DNA of 64,000 nt from Pseudomonas synxantha BG33R (GTDB taxonomy: Bacteria > Pseudomonadota > Gammaproteobacteria > Pseudomonadales > Pseudomonadaceae), in contig NZ_CM001514.1 of assembly GCF_000263715.2 (NCBI RefSeq), positions 4,839,674 to 4,903,673 on the forward strand. The letters run 5' to 3'. The notes under the pieces are model-generated. The model worked only from the letters and a program-made list of their open reading frames with translations, did not search any database and was not told the origin of the DNA. Positions 27,612-36,176 of the stretch are shown here, piece by piece. Within the stretch, counting starts at the first letter, position 1. Every line of letters starts with the position of its first letter. Position numbers and translations under genes: made by a program.

Positions 27612-28436
27612 TCATTGACCCAGCGGTGTGGCCGCAGCAGGCGCATTGAGGCGCTGGTTCAGATTCTGCACCTGGCTCTGCAAGGTGGTGATATTGCGCG
27701 TCGTCTGGATGCGGAACACGTCGAACTCCTTGTTGGTCGGCGCGTCGATATTGGCCGGTTGGTTTTCCTGGGCGCTCTTGAGCACCAGCAAGTCCTGCTC
27801 GAGACGGGCGATGGCCGCGCTTGGGTTGCCTTGTTTCTTCAAGGCCGCCACATCGGTGGCCAGGCCCTTGCTCTCGGCCTGTGCTGCCGTGAGGCTGGCG
27901 ACAGCGTCAGTAAGGGCCTGCACCTGGCCTTGCAGCTTGGTATTGGCCGCCGTCAGTTCGGTGGTGCTGGCGCTCATCTGGGCCAGGCGACTGTCCAGCT
28001 CGGTGGCTTGGCCGGCGACGCCCAACTGTTGCTTGCCCTGCTCCTGCAACTGGGCTTGCAACTGCTTGATCTGCAATTTCAGCGCCTCGCTACCGTTGTT
28101 CACGCTGGCTTCGCTGGCCACGACCTTGCCGGAAATATCCTGCAGGCGCCCCGCCGCTTCCTCGCTGATGCGGGCGAAGCTTTCCTGGGTGGCGACCAGT
28201 TGCTGGCCCATCAGGGAAATCTGCTGGAAGCTCCACCAGGCCAGGCCAGCGAAAGCAATCAGCAGTGCGCCCACCAACGCCCACAATGGGCCGGTGCTGG
28301 CTCTTTTAACGTTGACCACTGGTGTGGTTCGCGAGCGCACCGAGGTGGCGGCAGTCGGCACGAAATCATCGTCGTCCCCGAGGTCTGCCCGCAGGCTGGG
28401 CACATTGTCGAAGTCGTCTTTTGCATCGTTACGCAT
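27612..28436 (-). CDS. Single-pass membrane coiled-coil protein, function unknown
   Basis: A 274-residue protein. An acidic cytoplasmic N-terminus (DNVPSLRADLGDDDDF) is followed by one membrane segment at about residues 47-68 (ALVGALLIAFAGLAWWSF) and a long alanine/glutamine/leucine-rich periplasmic coiled coil. Databases often label such pseudomonad proteins as ATPase, but I see no Walker motif, so that name is not supported. The start at 28436 (MRNDAKDDF) was preferred to one six codons upstream. It is alone on its strand between a REPIN and the epimerase gene. A role in envelope organisation is possible but unproven. Confidence 0.75.
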   Translation of the reverse strand: MRNDAKDDFDNVPSLRADLGDDDDFVPTAATSVRSRTTPVVNVKRASTGPLWALVGALLIAFAGLAWWSFQQISLMGQQLVATQESFARISEEAAGRLQDISGKVVASEASVNNGSEALKLQIKQLQAQLQEQGKQQLGVAGQATELDSRLAQMSASTTELTAANTKLQGQVQALTDAVASLTAAQAESKGLATDVAALKKQGNPSAAIARLEQDLLVLKSAQENQPANIDAPTNKEFDVFRIQTTRNITTLQSQVQNLNQRLNAPAAATPLGQ

Positions 28437-28562
28437 GAATCTACCTTGAATCAATGAGGTGGCTGCTCAGAGGCCGAGCGGCGCAAGTATAAACCGTGCT
28501 CCAGACGCATAGGTCGACACGGTCCGGCGAATTCGGTTCCCGATGTGTTGCTGGTTATGAGC

Positions 28563-29561
28563 TTACTTGAGGCCCGAATCCTGGGCTTTCCACCAACTGC
28601 AGAACTCATCGAGTGCGGCCCACAGGCTGACCTTGGGCTCGTAGTCCAGATAATGCCTGGCACGGCTGATGTCCAGGGTGAAATCTTTGTTCATCACCTG
28701 CATGCCCAACCGCGATAACGAAGGCTCCGGCCGCCCCGGCCACATCGCACAGAACGCCTCATTCAAGGCCGCCACGCCGTAGGACAAACCGTAAGACCGA
28801 TAACGGGTCACTTGGGGCAGCTCCATTTGCCGCATCACATAATTGACCACATCCCATATAGGCACCGGTGCGCCGTTACTGATGTTGTACGCCTTGCCCA
28901 GCGCCGAGCCGGGTGCGAGCAGGCTGCTGAGCAGCGCTTCATTGAGGTTGTGCACGCTGGTGAAGTCGACCTTGTTCAGGCCGTCGCCGACGATGGCCAG
29001 GCGGTTCTTGCGCTGCATCTTCAACAGCCGCGGGAAGATGCTCATGTCGCCGGCACCGGTGACAAAACGCGGGCGCAGGGCCAGCACTTCAAGACCGAAC
29101 TCCTGGGCACCGAAGACCTTCTGCTCGGCCAGGTATTTGGTGGCGGCATAAGGATGCTTGAAACGCTTGGGTACCTGCTCTTCGGTGATGCCTGAATGGT
29201 CGCGGCCGTCGAAGTAGATCGACGGCGACGACAGGTGCACCAGGCGTCCCACGCGCTGCTTGAGGCAGGCTTCGACCACATTTTCAGTGACCAGCACATT
29301 GCCTTGGTGAAAGTCCTGATACTTGCCCCACAACCCGACGGCGCCGGCGCAATGCACCACGGCTTCAACGTCGCGGCACAGGTCACGCACCAGGTCGGCA
29401 TCATTCAAGTCACCCTGGATAAACTCGGCACCGCGCCGGACCAGGTGTTCGACACCCTCGGCGCGTCGCCCGTTGACCCGCACATCCAGGCCCTGTTCAA
29501 GGGCAAAACGCGCAAAGCGCCCGCCGATGAAGCCGCTTGCGCCGGTGACCAGAATTTTCAT
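28563..29561 (-). CDS. NAD-dependent epimerase/dehydratase (extended SDR)
   Basis: A 332-residue extended SDR with the NAD-binding TGASGFIGG (6-14), an SSPS serine at 111-114 and an intact Y138-x3-K142 (PYAATK). The C-terminal half resembles the 3-beta-hydroxysteroid dehydrogenase/nucleoside-sugar epimerase group. The substrate cannot be assigned. It lies 126 nt upstream of the coiled-coil gene in the same direction and is convergent with nothing; the next gene upstream (argP) reads the same way, 52 nt away. Confidence 0.85.
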   Translation of the reverse strand: MKILVTGASGFIGGRFARFALEQGLDVRVNGRRAEGVEHLVRRGAEFIQGDLNDADLVRDLCRDVEAVVHCAGAVGLWGKYQDFHQGNVLVTENVVEACLKQRVGRLVHLSSPSIYFDGRDHSGITEEQVPKRFKHPYAATKYLAEQKVFGAQEFGLEVLALRPRFVTGAGDMSIFPRLLKMQRKNRLAIVGDGLNKVDFTSVHNLNEALLSSLLAPGSALGKAYNISNGAPVPIWDVVNYVMRQMELPQVTRYRSYGLSYGVAALNEAFCAMWPGRPEPSLSRLGMQVMNKDFTLDISRARHYLDYEPKVSLWAALDEFCSWWKAQDSGLK

Positions 29562-29613
29562 GTAGTACTCCGTGTTCTTTCGTTTTTCATCGCTGTGGCC
29601 TTGACGCTCGCCA

Positions 29614-30507
29614 TCACTTCAACGGCACCAACCAGTGGCCACAAACCTGGGCCAGATGGTCGGTCAACAAGCCCAACAGTTGCCCGCCACTGCGCCAATG
29701 ATGCCAGTACAGCGGCACATCGATGGGCTTATCTGGCAATAACTCCACCAATACGCCGGTTTCCATCTGGTCGCGCACCTGTAACTCGGGCACCAGGCCC
29801 CACCCGAGACCGGCTTCCGTCAGGCGAATAAAACCTTCGGACGACGGGCATAGATGGTGTTCGAAACCTCCGTTCACCCCGAGGGAAGCCAGGTAACGGT
29901 GTTGCAGGAAATCATCCGGGCCGAACACCAGCGCCGGCGTGCGCGCCAATTGATCGGCGCGCACGCCTCCCGGGAAATGCCGGGCAATAAACGCCGGGCT
30001 GGCCAACGCCCGATAACGCATGGCGCCCAGTAACAGACTGCGAGCACCAGCCACCGGACGCTCGCTGGCACAAATACAGGCCGCGACCTCACCGGCGCGC
30101 ATACGTTTGAGGCCCACGGTCTGGTCTTCGACCACCAGGTCCAGCAGCAAGTGCTGTTCGGCGCAGAAGTCGCTGATGGCCTCGGCCCACCAGGTGGCCA
30201 GGCTGTCGGCATTCAGGGCGATGCGCAAGCGCTCGGGCATACCTTCCTCGTCCAGCGCCGGCACCTGGCTTTGCAGGTCACGCTCCAGCAAACGTACCTG
30301 TTGCACATGGTTGAGCAGGCGTCGGCCGATGTCGGTCGGGGTTGGGGGCGAGGCCCGTACCAGCACCGGTTGCCCGATACGCGCCTCCAGCAGCTTGATG
30401 CGCTGGGAGATCGCCGACTGCGACAGCCCCAGCACCTGGGCGCCGCGCTCGAAGCCGGCTTGTTCCACCACCGCCGCGAGGGCAGAAAGCAATTTATAGT
30501 CGAACAT
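29614..30507 (-). CDS. argP: LysR-family regulator ArgP
   Basis: A 297-residue LysR regulator: N-terminal winged helix (QVLGLSQSAISQRIKLLEARI) and C-terminal effector domain. It is divergent from the lysine/arginine exporter gene argO (30608), the standard ArgP-ArgO pair in which ArgP activates argO in response to arginine or lysine. The 100-nt intergenic region should hold the ArgP site. The same gene group (argP, argO, sodB, bifA) occurs in P. aeruginosa. Confidence 0.92.
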   Translation of the reverse strand: MFDYKLLSALAAVVEQAGFERGAQVLGLSQSAISQRIKLLEARIGQPVLVRASPPTPTDIGRRLLNHVQQVRLLERDLQSQVPALDEEGMPERLRIALNADSLATWWAEAISDFCAEQHLLLDLVVEDQTVGLKRMRAGEVAACICASERPVAGARSLLLGAMRYRALASPAFIARHFPGGVRADQLARTPALVFGPDDFLQHRYLASLGVNGGFEHHLCPSSEGFIRLTEAGLGWGLVPELQVRDQMETGVLVELLPDKPIDVPLYWHHWRSGGQLLGLLTDHLAQVCGHWLVPLK

Positions 30508-30607
30508 CAGTTTTCCTAATGAGCGATCAGCAATATTGGTTTTTCTTATACAGGCCCGACCCGCACCATAGCCAGCATCGTTTAAGCATCAACAAGGATT
30601 CCTCAGT

Positions 30608-31207
30608 ATGTGGCAGAGCTATATGAATGGCTTGCTGGTGGCCCTCGGGCTGATCATGGCAATCGGCACCCAGAACGCGTTCGTCCTCGCGCAAAGCCTG
30701 CGCCGCGAGCATCACTTGCCCGTCGCGGCCTTGTGCGTGATCTGCGATGCGCTGCTGGTGGCCGCCGGGGTGTTCGGCCTGGCCACCGTGCTGGCACAAA
30801 GCCCGATACTGCTTGCGGTGGCACGCTGGGGCGGCGCGGCGTTTCTGCTGTGGTATGGCGCATGTGCGCTGCGCCGGGCCTGTTCGAAACAAAGCCTGGA
30901 TCAGGATGCCAGTCTCAAGACCCGCTCATTGCGCGCGGTCCTGTTGAGCGCGCTGGCGGTGACCCTGCTCAACCCCCATGTGTACCTGGACACCGTGCTG
31001 CTGATCGGTTCCCTGGGCGCGCAACAAACCGAACCGGGGGCCTACGTGGCCGGTGCAGCCAGCGCTTCGTTCCTTTGGTTCACCACCCTGGCACTCGGCG
31101 CGGCGTGGCTGGCACCCTGGCTGGCACGCCCGGCCACCTGGCGCCTGCTGGACTTGCTGGTGGCGGTGATGATGTTCTCGGTGGCCTATCAATTGATCAG
31201 CGCCTGA
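30608..31207 (+). CDS. argO: LysE/ArgO family amino acid exporter
   Basis: A 199-residue membrane protein with five or six helices and the LysE family start GLLVALGLIMAIGTQNAFVL. It exports arginine and perhaps lysine, protecting against excess or the toxic analogue canavanine. Near the C-terminus it has the NPHVYLDTVLLIGS block typical of ArgO. An AAGGAT ribosome site precedes the ATG. Divergent from argP. Confidence 0.92.
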   Translation: MWQSYMNGLLVALGLIMAIGTQNAFVLAQSLRREHHLPVAALCVICDALLVAAGVFGLATVLAQSPILLAVARWGGAAFLLWYGACALRRACSKQSLDQDASLKTRSLRAVLLSALAVTLLNPHVYLDTVLLIGSLGAQQTEPGAYVAGAASASFLWFTTLALGAAWLAPWLARPATWRLLDLLVAVMMFSVAYQLISA

Positions 31208-31385
31208 CCAATAGTTGAAAACGCGCTGGAACCTCTATCCCACACAGTTGTTGCGTGGTTATGCCGCACCCCCGGTGCTATGATCGGACCCCTGCGCCGC
31301 AAAGAGTACAAACTCCCCGGCGCATGTTTGGCCGCCCGTGATCGGCCTTGCGCTCACCGCAACTGACCTGATTAGGAGAATCATC

Positions 31386-31982
31386 ATGGCTTTCGAATTG
31401 CCGCCGCTGCCCTACGCACACGATGCCCTGCAGCCGCACATCTCCAAGGAAACCTTGGAATACCACCACGACAAGCACCACAACACCTATGTCGTGAACC
31501 TGAACAACCTGGTGCCTGGCACCGAGTTCGAAGGCAAGACCCTGGAAGAAATCGTCAAGTCTTCCTCGGGCGGCATCTTCAACAACGCCGCTCAGGTCTG
31601 GAACCACACCTTCTACTGGAACTGCCTGGCGCCAAACGCCGGCGGCCAACCAACCGGCGCACTGGCTGAAGCCATCAACGCTGCGTTCGGTTCGTTCGAC
31701 AAGTTCAAGGAAGAGTTCACCAAAACGTCCGTCGGCACCTTCGGTTCCGGTTGGGGCTGGCTGGTGAAAAAGGCTGACGGTTCCCTGGCCCTGGCCAGCA
31801 CCATCGGTGCCGGCAACCCGCTGACCAGCGGCGACACCCCGCTGCTGACCTGCGACGTATGGGAACACGCCTACTACATCGACTACCGCAACGTGCGTCC
31901 AAAGTATGTGGAAGCGTTCTGGAACCTGGTCAACTGGAAGTTCGTGGCTGAGCAGTTCGAAGGCAAGACCTTCACTGCCTAA
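31386..31982 (+). CDS. sodB: Iron superoxide dismutase
   Basis: A 198-residue cytoplasmic Fe-SOD converting superoxide to peroxide and oxygen. Metal ligands are visible: His27 in [11 protein letters not shown], His in [12 protein letters not shown], and Asp/His in [14 protein letters not shown]. The residue pattern ([13 protein letters not shown]) is that of iron rather than manganese enzymes. TAGGAG lies 9 nt before the ATG at 31386; an upstream ATG in frame is not credible. A strong terminator follows at once. Confidence 0.97.
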   Translation: MAFELPPLPYAHDALQPHISKETLEYHHDKHHNTYVVNLNNLVPGTEFEGKTLEEIVKSSSGGIFNNAAQVWNHTFYWNCLAPNAGGQPTGALAEAINAAFGSFDKFKEEFTKTSVGTFGSGWGWLVKKADGSLALASTIGAGNPLTSGDTPLLTCDVWEHAYYIDYRNVRPKYVEAFWNLVNWKFVAEQFEGKTFTA

Positions 31983-32002
31983 GCAGCGCGCTCAGTAAAG
32001 AG

Positions 32003-32027
32003 AGCCCGGCGATTGCCGGGCTTTTTT
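32003..32027 (+). terminator. Terminator of sodB
   Basis: Perfect 8-bp stem AGCCCGGC/GCCGGGCT with loop GATT, followed by six T, 20 nt after the stop codon. Confidence 0.95.
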
Positions 32028-32091
32028 GTGCGCGCCAGGCAGACCGCCCAGAAATAGCGGAACTCAACAGTAACAATTCACCACACAAACG

Positions 32092-32113
32092 CCAGGAGGA
32101 ATAAACCTCCTGG
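32092..32113 (+). promoter_or_regulatory. Leader hairpin containing AGGAGG, upstream of a small gene
   Basis: CCAGGAGG-AATAAA-CCTCCTGG forms a perfect 8-bp stem with a 6-nt loop, 25 nt upstream of the next start codon. The stem contains an ideal Shine-Dalgarno core paired with its complement. It may be a decoy or regulatory element. Confidence 0.45.
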
Positions 32114-32138
32114 TTCTAATTAAATGTGGAGAATAACG

Positions 32139-32348
32139 ATGGATCCTATTTCGATGGCAGCAGGGGTTGCAGGTGCGATCCCAATGGTCGCGGGTGTTGT
32201 TGATAAAGGGCTGGATCTGGCAAACGGTGCAATGAATGCCGGAAACAAAGTCCTGGACATGGCAAGCAAAGTCCTGGACATGGCCGGTGAAAGCTCCAAG
32301 ATCGGTGGGGAAGCGCCAAAGCCCCAGGGTAAAATCGATTTTTCTTAA
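32139..32348 (+). CDS. Small hypothetical protein, 69 aa, with internal repeat
   Basis: A 69-residue protein: a hydrophobic Gly/Ala/Met-rich N-terminal half (AAGVAGAIPMVAGVVDKG) followed by two adjacent copies of KVLDMA (also repeated at DNA level, AAAGTCCTGGACATGGC twice) and a polar tail. GGAG 8 nt before the ATG at 32139 sets the start; an ATG five codons upstream includes that site. The composition recalls small secreted or membrane-active peptides, but no family is recognised. A hairpin follows (32364-32384), so it is probably a single-gene unit. Confidence 0.65.
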   Translation: MDPISMAAGVAGAIPMVAGVVDKGLDLANGAMNAGNKVLDMASKVLDMAGESSKIGGEAPKPQGKIDFS

Positions 32349-32363
32349 ATCGTCACCCACTCG

Positions 32364-32384
32364 AAGGCGGACCTCCTCCGCCTT
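32364..32384 (+). terminator. Terminator-like hairpin after the 69-aa gene
   Basis: AAGGCGGA-CCTCC-TCCGCCTT is a perfect 8-bp stem, 15 nt after the stop codon. The T run is weak. Confidence 0.6.
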
Positions 32385-32541
32385 CTCCGCTGCAGGGCTT
32401 TGAGCCCCCTGACCTTTCCTGCGTTTATCCGGCCAAAACCTCAATTAAGCTGCGGCCCCAATGTCCCTTTGACTGCCATCCTCAGATTGCCAATACTCAT
32501 GGCATATTGACGGCCACCCGCATGAGACAAGGAATGCCCCT

Positions 32542-34593
32542 TTGAAGCTGGAACTCAAAAACAGCTTGTCGGTGAAGTTGCTACGGGTTGTGCTGCTGTC
32601 GGCCTTGATCGTCGGCGTGGCGTTGAGCGTGGCGCAGATCGTTTTTGATGCCTACAAGACACGCCAGGCTGTGGCTGGCGATGCGCAACGCATCCTCGAC
32701 ATGTTTCGCGACCCTTCGACCCAGGCCGTCTACAGCCTGGACCGCGAGATGGGTATGCAGGTGATCGAAGGATTGTTCCAGGACGACGCCGTGCGCATGG
32801 CCTCCATCGGTCATCCCAACGAGACCATGCTGGCGGAAAAAAGCCGTGCGTTGCAGCAATCCCCCAGCCGCTGGCTGACCGACCTGATTCTCGGCCAGGA
32901 ACGCTCCTTTACCACCGCATTGGTCGGCAAAGGCCCCTACAGCGAATATTACGGCGACCTCAGTATCACCCTGGATACCGCCACCTATGGCAGAGGTTTT
33001 CTGGTCAGCTCGGTCATCATCTTTATCTCGGGCGTATTGCGCGCCCTGGCCATGGGGCTGGTGCTGTACCTGGTGTATCACTGGATGCTGACCAAACCGC
33101 TGTCACGGATTATCCAGCACCTGACCTCGATCAACCCGGACCGCCCCAGCGCACACAAGATCCCTCAGCTCAAGGGCCACGAACGCAACGAACTGGGGCA
33201 GTGGATAAACACCGCCAACCAGTTGCTCGAATCCATCGAGCGCAATACCCACCTGCGCCACGAGGCCGAATCCAGCCTGTTGCGCATGGCTCAATATGAC
33301 TTCCTGACCGGCCTGCCCAACCGCCAGAAGCTGCAGGAACAGCTGGACAAGATCCTCACTGACGCCGGCCGCAGGCAGCGCCGGGTGGCGGTGTTGTGCG
33401 TTGGGCTGGATGATTTCAAGAGCGTCAACGAACAATTCACCTACCAGGCCGGCGACAAACTGCTACTGGCCCTGGCCGATCGCCTGCGCGCCCACAGCGG
33501 ACGCCTCGGCACGCTTGCCCGCTTGGGCGGCGACCAGTTCGCCCTGGTGCAGGCCGATATCGACCAGCCCTACGAAGCCGCCGAACTGGCGCAAAGCATT
33601 TTGGATGACCTGGAGGCGGAGTTCGCGTTTGAGCATGACCTGATCAGGCTGCGTGCCACCATCGGCATCACGCTGTTCCCGGAAGATGGCGACAGCACCG
33701 AGAAGTTGCTGCAAAAAGCCGAGCAGACCATGACCCTGGCCAAGAGCCGCTCGCGCAACCGCTATCAGTTCTATATCGCCAGCGTCGACAGCGAAATGCG
33801 CCGGCGCCGCGAATTGGAAAAGGACCTGCGCGATGCGCTGAGCCGCGACCAGTTCCACCTGGTGTACCAGCCGCAAATCAGCTACCGCGACCATCGCGTA
33901 GTCGGCGTAGAGGCCCTGTTGCGCTGGCAACACCCGGAACACGGCCTGGTACCGCCGGATCTGTTTATTCCGCTGGCGGAACAGAACGGCACCATCATCC
34001 CGATCGGCGAATGGGTGCTGGACCAGGCGTGCCGGCAACTGCGCGAATGGCACGATCAGGGCTTCACCACGCTGCGCATCGCCGTCAACCTGTCCACCGT
34101 GCAACTGCACCACACCGAGTTGCCGCGGGTGGTCAACAACCTGATGCAGATCTATCGCTTGCCGCCCCGCAGCCTGGAACTGGAAGTGACCGAGACCGGC
34201 CTGATGGAAGATATCAGCACCGCCGCCCAGCACCTGCTGAGCCTGCGTCGCTCCGGGGCGCTGATCGCCATTGATGACTTCGGCACCGGTTATTCATCCC
34301 TGAGCTACCTGAAAAGCTTGCCGCTGGACAAGATCAAGATCGACAAAAGCTTCGTCCAGGACCTGCAGGATGATGACGATGACGCAACGATCGTGCGCGC
34401 CATCATCCAACTGGGCAAAAGCCTGGGTATGCAGGTGATTGCCGAAGGCGTGGAGACCGCCGAACAAGAGGCGTACATCATCTCCGAAGGCTGCCATGAG
34501 GGTCAGGGTTATCACTACAGCAAACCGCTGCAGGCGCGGGAGCTGGCGGCTTATTTGAAGCAGTCCGAGCGTAATAACGCAGTGAGTCTGTGA
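32542..34593 (+). CDS. bifA: BifA-type c-di-GMP phosphodiesterase (GGDQF-EAL)
   Basis: A 683-residue inner-membrane protein: helix 13-35, periplasmic region, helix about 154-178, a HAMP-like linker, a degenerate GGDEF domain (GGDQF at 329-333) and an EAL domain with EALLRW (457-462) and DDFGTGYSS intact. This is the architecture of BifA, which degrades c-di-GMP to favour motility over biofilm; the GGDQF domain does not synthesise c-di-GMP. Its place after argP/argO-sodB matches P. aeruginosa. The start is TTG at 32542 with AAGGA 8 nt upstream; no in-frame ATG gives the full N-terminus. A DDDDD run lies near the end of the EAL domain. Confidence 0.92.
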   Translation: MKLELKNSLSVKLLRVVLLSALIVGVALSVAQIVFDAYKTRQAVAGDAQRILDMFRDPSTQAVYSLDREMGMQVIEGLFQDDAVRMASIGHPNETMLAEKSRALQQSPSRWLTDLILGQERSFTTALVGKGPYSEYYGDLSITLDTATYGRGFLVSSVIIFISGVLRALAMGLVLYLVYHWMLTKPLSRIIQHLTSINPDRPSAHKIPQLKGHERNELGQWINTANQLLESIERNTHLRHEAESSLLRMAQYDFLTGLPNRQKLQEQLDKILTDAGRRQRRVAVLCVGLDDFKSVNEQFTYQAGDKLLLALADRLRAHSGRLGTLARLGGDQFALVQADIDQPYEAAELAQSILDDLEAEFAFEHDLIRLRATIGITLFPEDGDSTEKLLQKAEQTMTLAKSRSRNRYQFYIASVDSEMRRRRELEKDLRDALSRDQFHLVYQPQISYRDHRVVGVEALLRWQHPEHGLVPPDLFIPLAEQNGTIIPIGEWVLDQACRQLREWHDQGFTTLRIAVNLSTVQLHHTELPRVVNNLMQIYRLPPRSLELEVTETGLMEDISTAAQHLLSLRRSGALIAIDDFGTGYSSLSYLKSLPLDKIKIDKSFVQDLQDDDDDATIVRAIIQLGKSLGMQVIAEGVETAEQEAYIISEGCHEGQGYHYSKPLQARELAAYLKQSERNNAVSL

Positions 34594-34641
34594 ATTAACC
34601 AACCAATACCAAATATTTCCCGCGTATAAGCCTTTACACAA

Positions 34642-34660
34642 AATGCAAATCTTTCGCATT
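34642..34660. promoter_or_regulatory. Fur-box-like palindrome upstream of icmP
   Basis: AATGCAAATCTTTCGCATT is a 19-bp imperfect palindrome with the layout of Pseudomonas Fur boxes (AATGxxAATxATTxxCATT), about 50-60 nt upstream of the imelysin gene. Iron-repressed expression is expected. Confidence 0.6.
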
Positions 34661-34710
34661 ATGTCGCAGCTTTTGCGCTCCCCGCGCGCCCTATTCACAC
34701 TCGAAGCAGG

Positions 34711-36048
34711 ATGTTCGCCATGATTCGTATGCCCCTGGCCACCGCCAGTCTGCTGGCCATTGCCATTTCTCTCGCCGGTTGTGGCGAAGGTAAAGACAAG
34801 GCCGCCGCGCCTCAAGCACCCGCCGCCGCCAGCACAACCGCACCGGCTGCCGGCCAGGTCGACGAAGCAGCCGCCAAGGCGGTTGTCGCGCACTACGCAG
34901 ACATGGTGTTTGCGGTATACAGCGATGCCGAATCCACCGCGAAAACCCTGCAGACTGCGGTCGACACCTTCCTCGCCAACCCGAACGACGAAACCCTGAA
35001 AGCGGCCCGTACCGCCTGGATCGCCGCGCGCGTCCCGTACCTGCAAAGTGAAGTGTTCCGCTTCGGCAACACCATCATCGACGACTGGGAAGGCCAAGTG
35101 AACGCCTGGCCCCTGGACGAAGGCTTGATCGACTACGTCGACAAGTCCTACGAGCACGCCCTGGGTAACCCGGGCGCCAACGCCAACATCATTGCCAACA
35201 GCGAGATCCAGGTCGGCGAAGACAAGATCGACGTCAAGGAAATCACCCCGGAAAAACTCGCCAGCCTCAATGAGCTGGGCGGTTCCGAGGCGAACGTTGC
35301 CACCGGCTACCACGCCATCGAATTCCTGCTCTGGGGCCAGGACCTCAACGGCACCGGCCCAGGCGCGGGCAACCGTCCGGCCTCGGACTACCTGACGGGT
35401 GACGGTGCCACCGGCGGTCACAATGAGCGCCGCCGCACTTACCTGCGCGCAGTGACTCAACTGCTGGTCAGCGACCTGGAAGAAATGGTCGGCAACTGGA
35501 AACCCAACGTCGAAGACAACTACCGCGCCACCCTGGAGTCGGATCCGGCTACCGACGGCCTGCGTAAAATGCTGTTCGGCATGGGCAGCCTGTCGTTGGG
35601 CGAGCTGGCCGGCGAGCGCATGAAGGTGTCCCTGGAAGCCAATTCGCCGGAAGACGAACATGACTGCTTCAGCGATAACACCCACAATTCGCAGTTCTAC
35701 GACGCCAAGGGCATCCGCAACGTTTATCTGGGTGAATACACCCGCGTTGACGGCACCAAGCTGACCGGCGCCAGCCTGTCGTCCCTGGTGGCCAAGGCCG
35801 ATCCGGCTGCCGATGCCGCTCTCAAGGCGGACCTGGCAGCAACCGAAGCGAAGATCCAGGTCATGGTCGACCGCGCCAACCCCGGCGAGCACTACGACCA
35901 GTTGATCGCCGCAGGCAACGACAAGGGCAACCAGATCGTACGCGACGCGATTGCCGCCCTGGTCAAGCAGACCGGTTCGATCGAGGCCGCTGCCGGCAAG
36001 CTGGGCATCAGTGACCTGAACCCGGACAGCGCTGATCACGAGTTCTGA
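34711..36048 (+). CDS. icmP: Imelysin family lipoprotein (peptidase M75), IcmP-like
   Basis: A 445-residue lipoprotein. A signal peptide with lipobox LAGC (Cys24) precedes an Ala/Pro linker and an imelysin domain holding the HxxE-type motif GYHAIEFLLWGQD. This domain is called insulin-cleaving metalloproteinase in P. aeruginosa (IcmP), and related proteins are iron-regulated; many homologues have no shown protease activity. ATGs at 34711 and 34720 (MIRMPLA) are both possible; GCAGG fits the second better. A Fur-like box lies upstream, and the gene is followed by a strong hairpin. Confidence 0.9.
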   Translation: MFAMIRMPLATASLLAIAISLAGCGEGKDKAAAPQAPAAASTTAPAAGQVDEAAAKAVVAHYADMVFAVYSDAESTAKTLQTAVDTFLANPNDETLKAARTAWIAARVPYLQSEVFRFGNTIIDDWEGQVNAWPLDEGLIDYVDKSYEHALGNPGANANIIANSEIQVGEDKIDVKEITPEKLASLNELGGSEANVATGYHAIEFLLWGQDLNGTGPGAGNRPASDYLTGDGATGGHNERRRTYLRAVTQLLVSDLEEMVGNWKPNVEDNYRATLESDPATDGLRKMLFGMGSLSLGELAGERMKVSLEANSPEDEHDCFSDNTHNSQFYDAKGIRNVYLGEYTRVDGTKLTGASLSSLVAKADPAADAALKADLAATEAKIQVMVDRANPGEHYDQLIAAGNDKGNQIVRDAIAALVKQTGSIEAAAGKLGISDLNPDSADHEF

Positions 36049-36054
36049 TCCCGC

Positions 36055-36089
36055 GTGGGAGGGGCGGTCGCACCGCCCCTCCCACATTT
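36055..36089 (+). terminator. Terminator of icmP
   Basis: Perfect 14-bp stem GTGGGAGGGGCGGT/ACCGCCCCTCCCAC with loop CGC, then ATTTT, 6 nt after the stop codon. The arms look derived from a REP repeat. Confidence 0.85.
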
Positions 36090-36176
36090 TGCTGCGTATA
36101 ACCTCAAGCACTCTGGTTTACATGCCCTGTACCGTCGGTAGAATGGCGCCTCTGCCCAATCACCCGAGCGAACTTC

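Noticed and set aside
27612..28436. ATPase label for the coiled-coil membrane protein
   Set aside because: No Walker A or B motif is present; the protein is a membrane anchor with a coiled coil.
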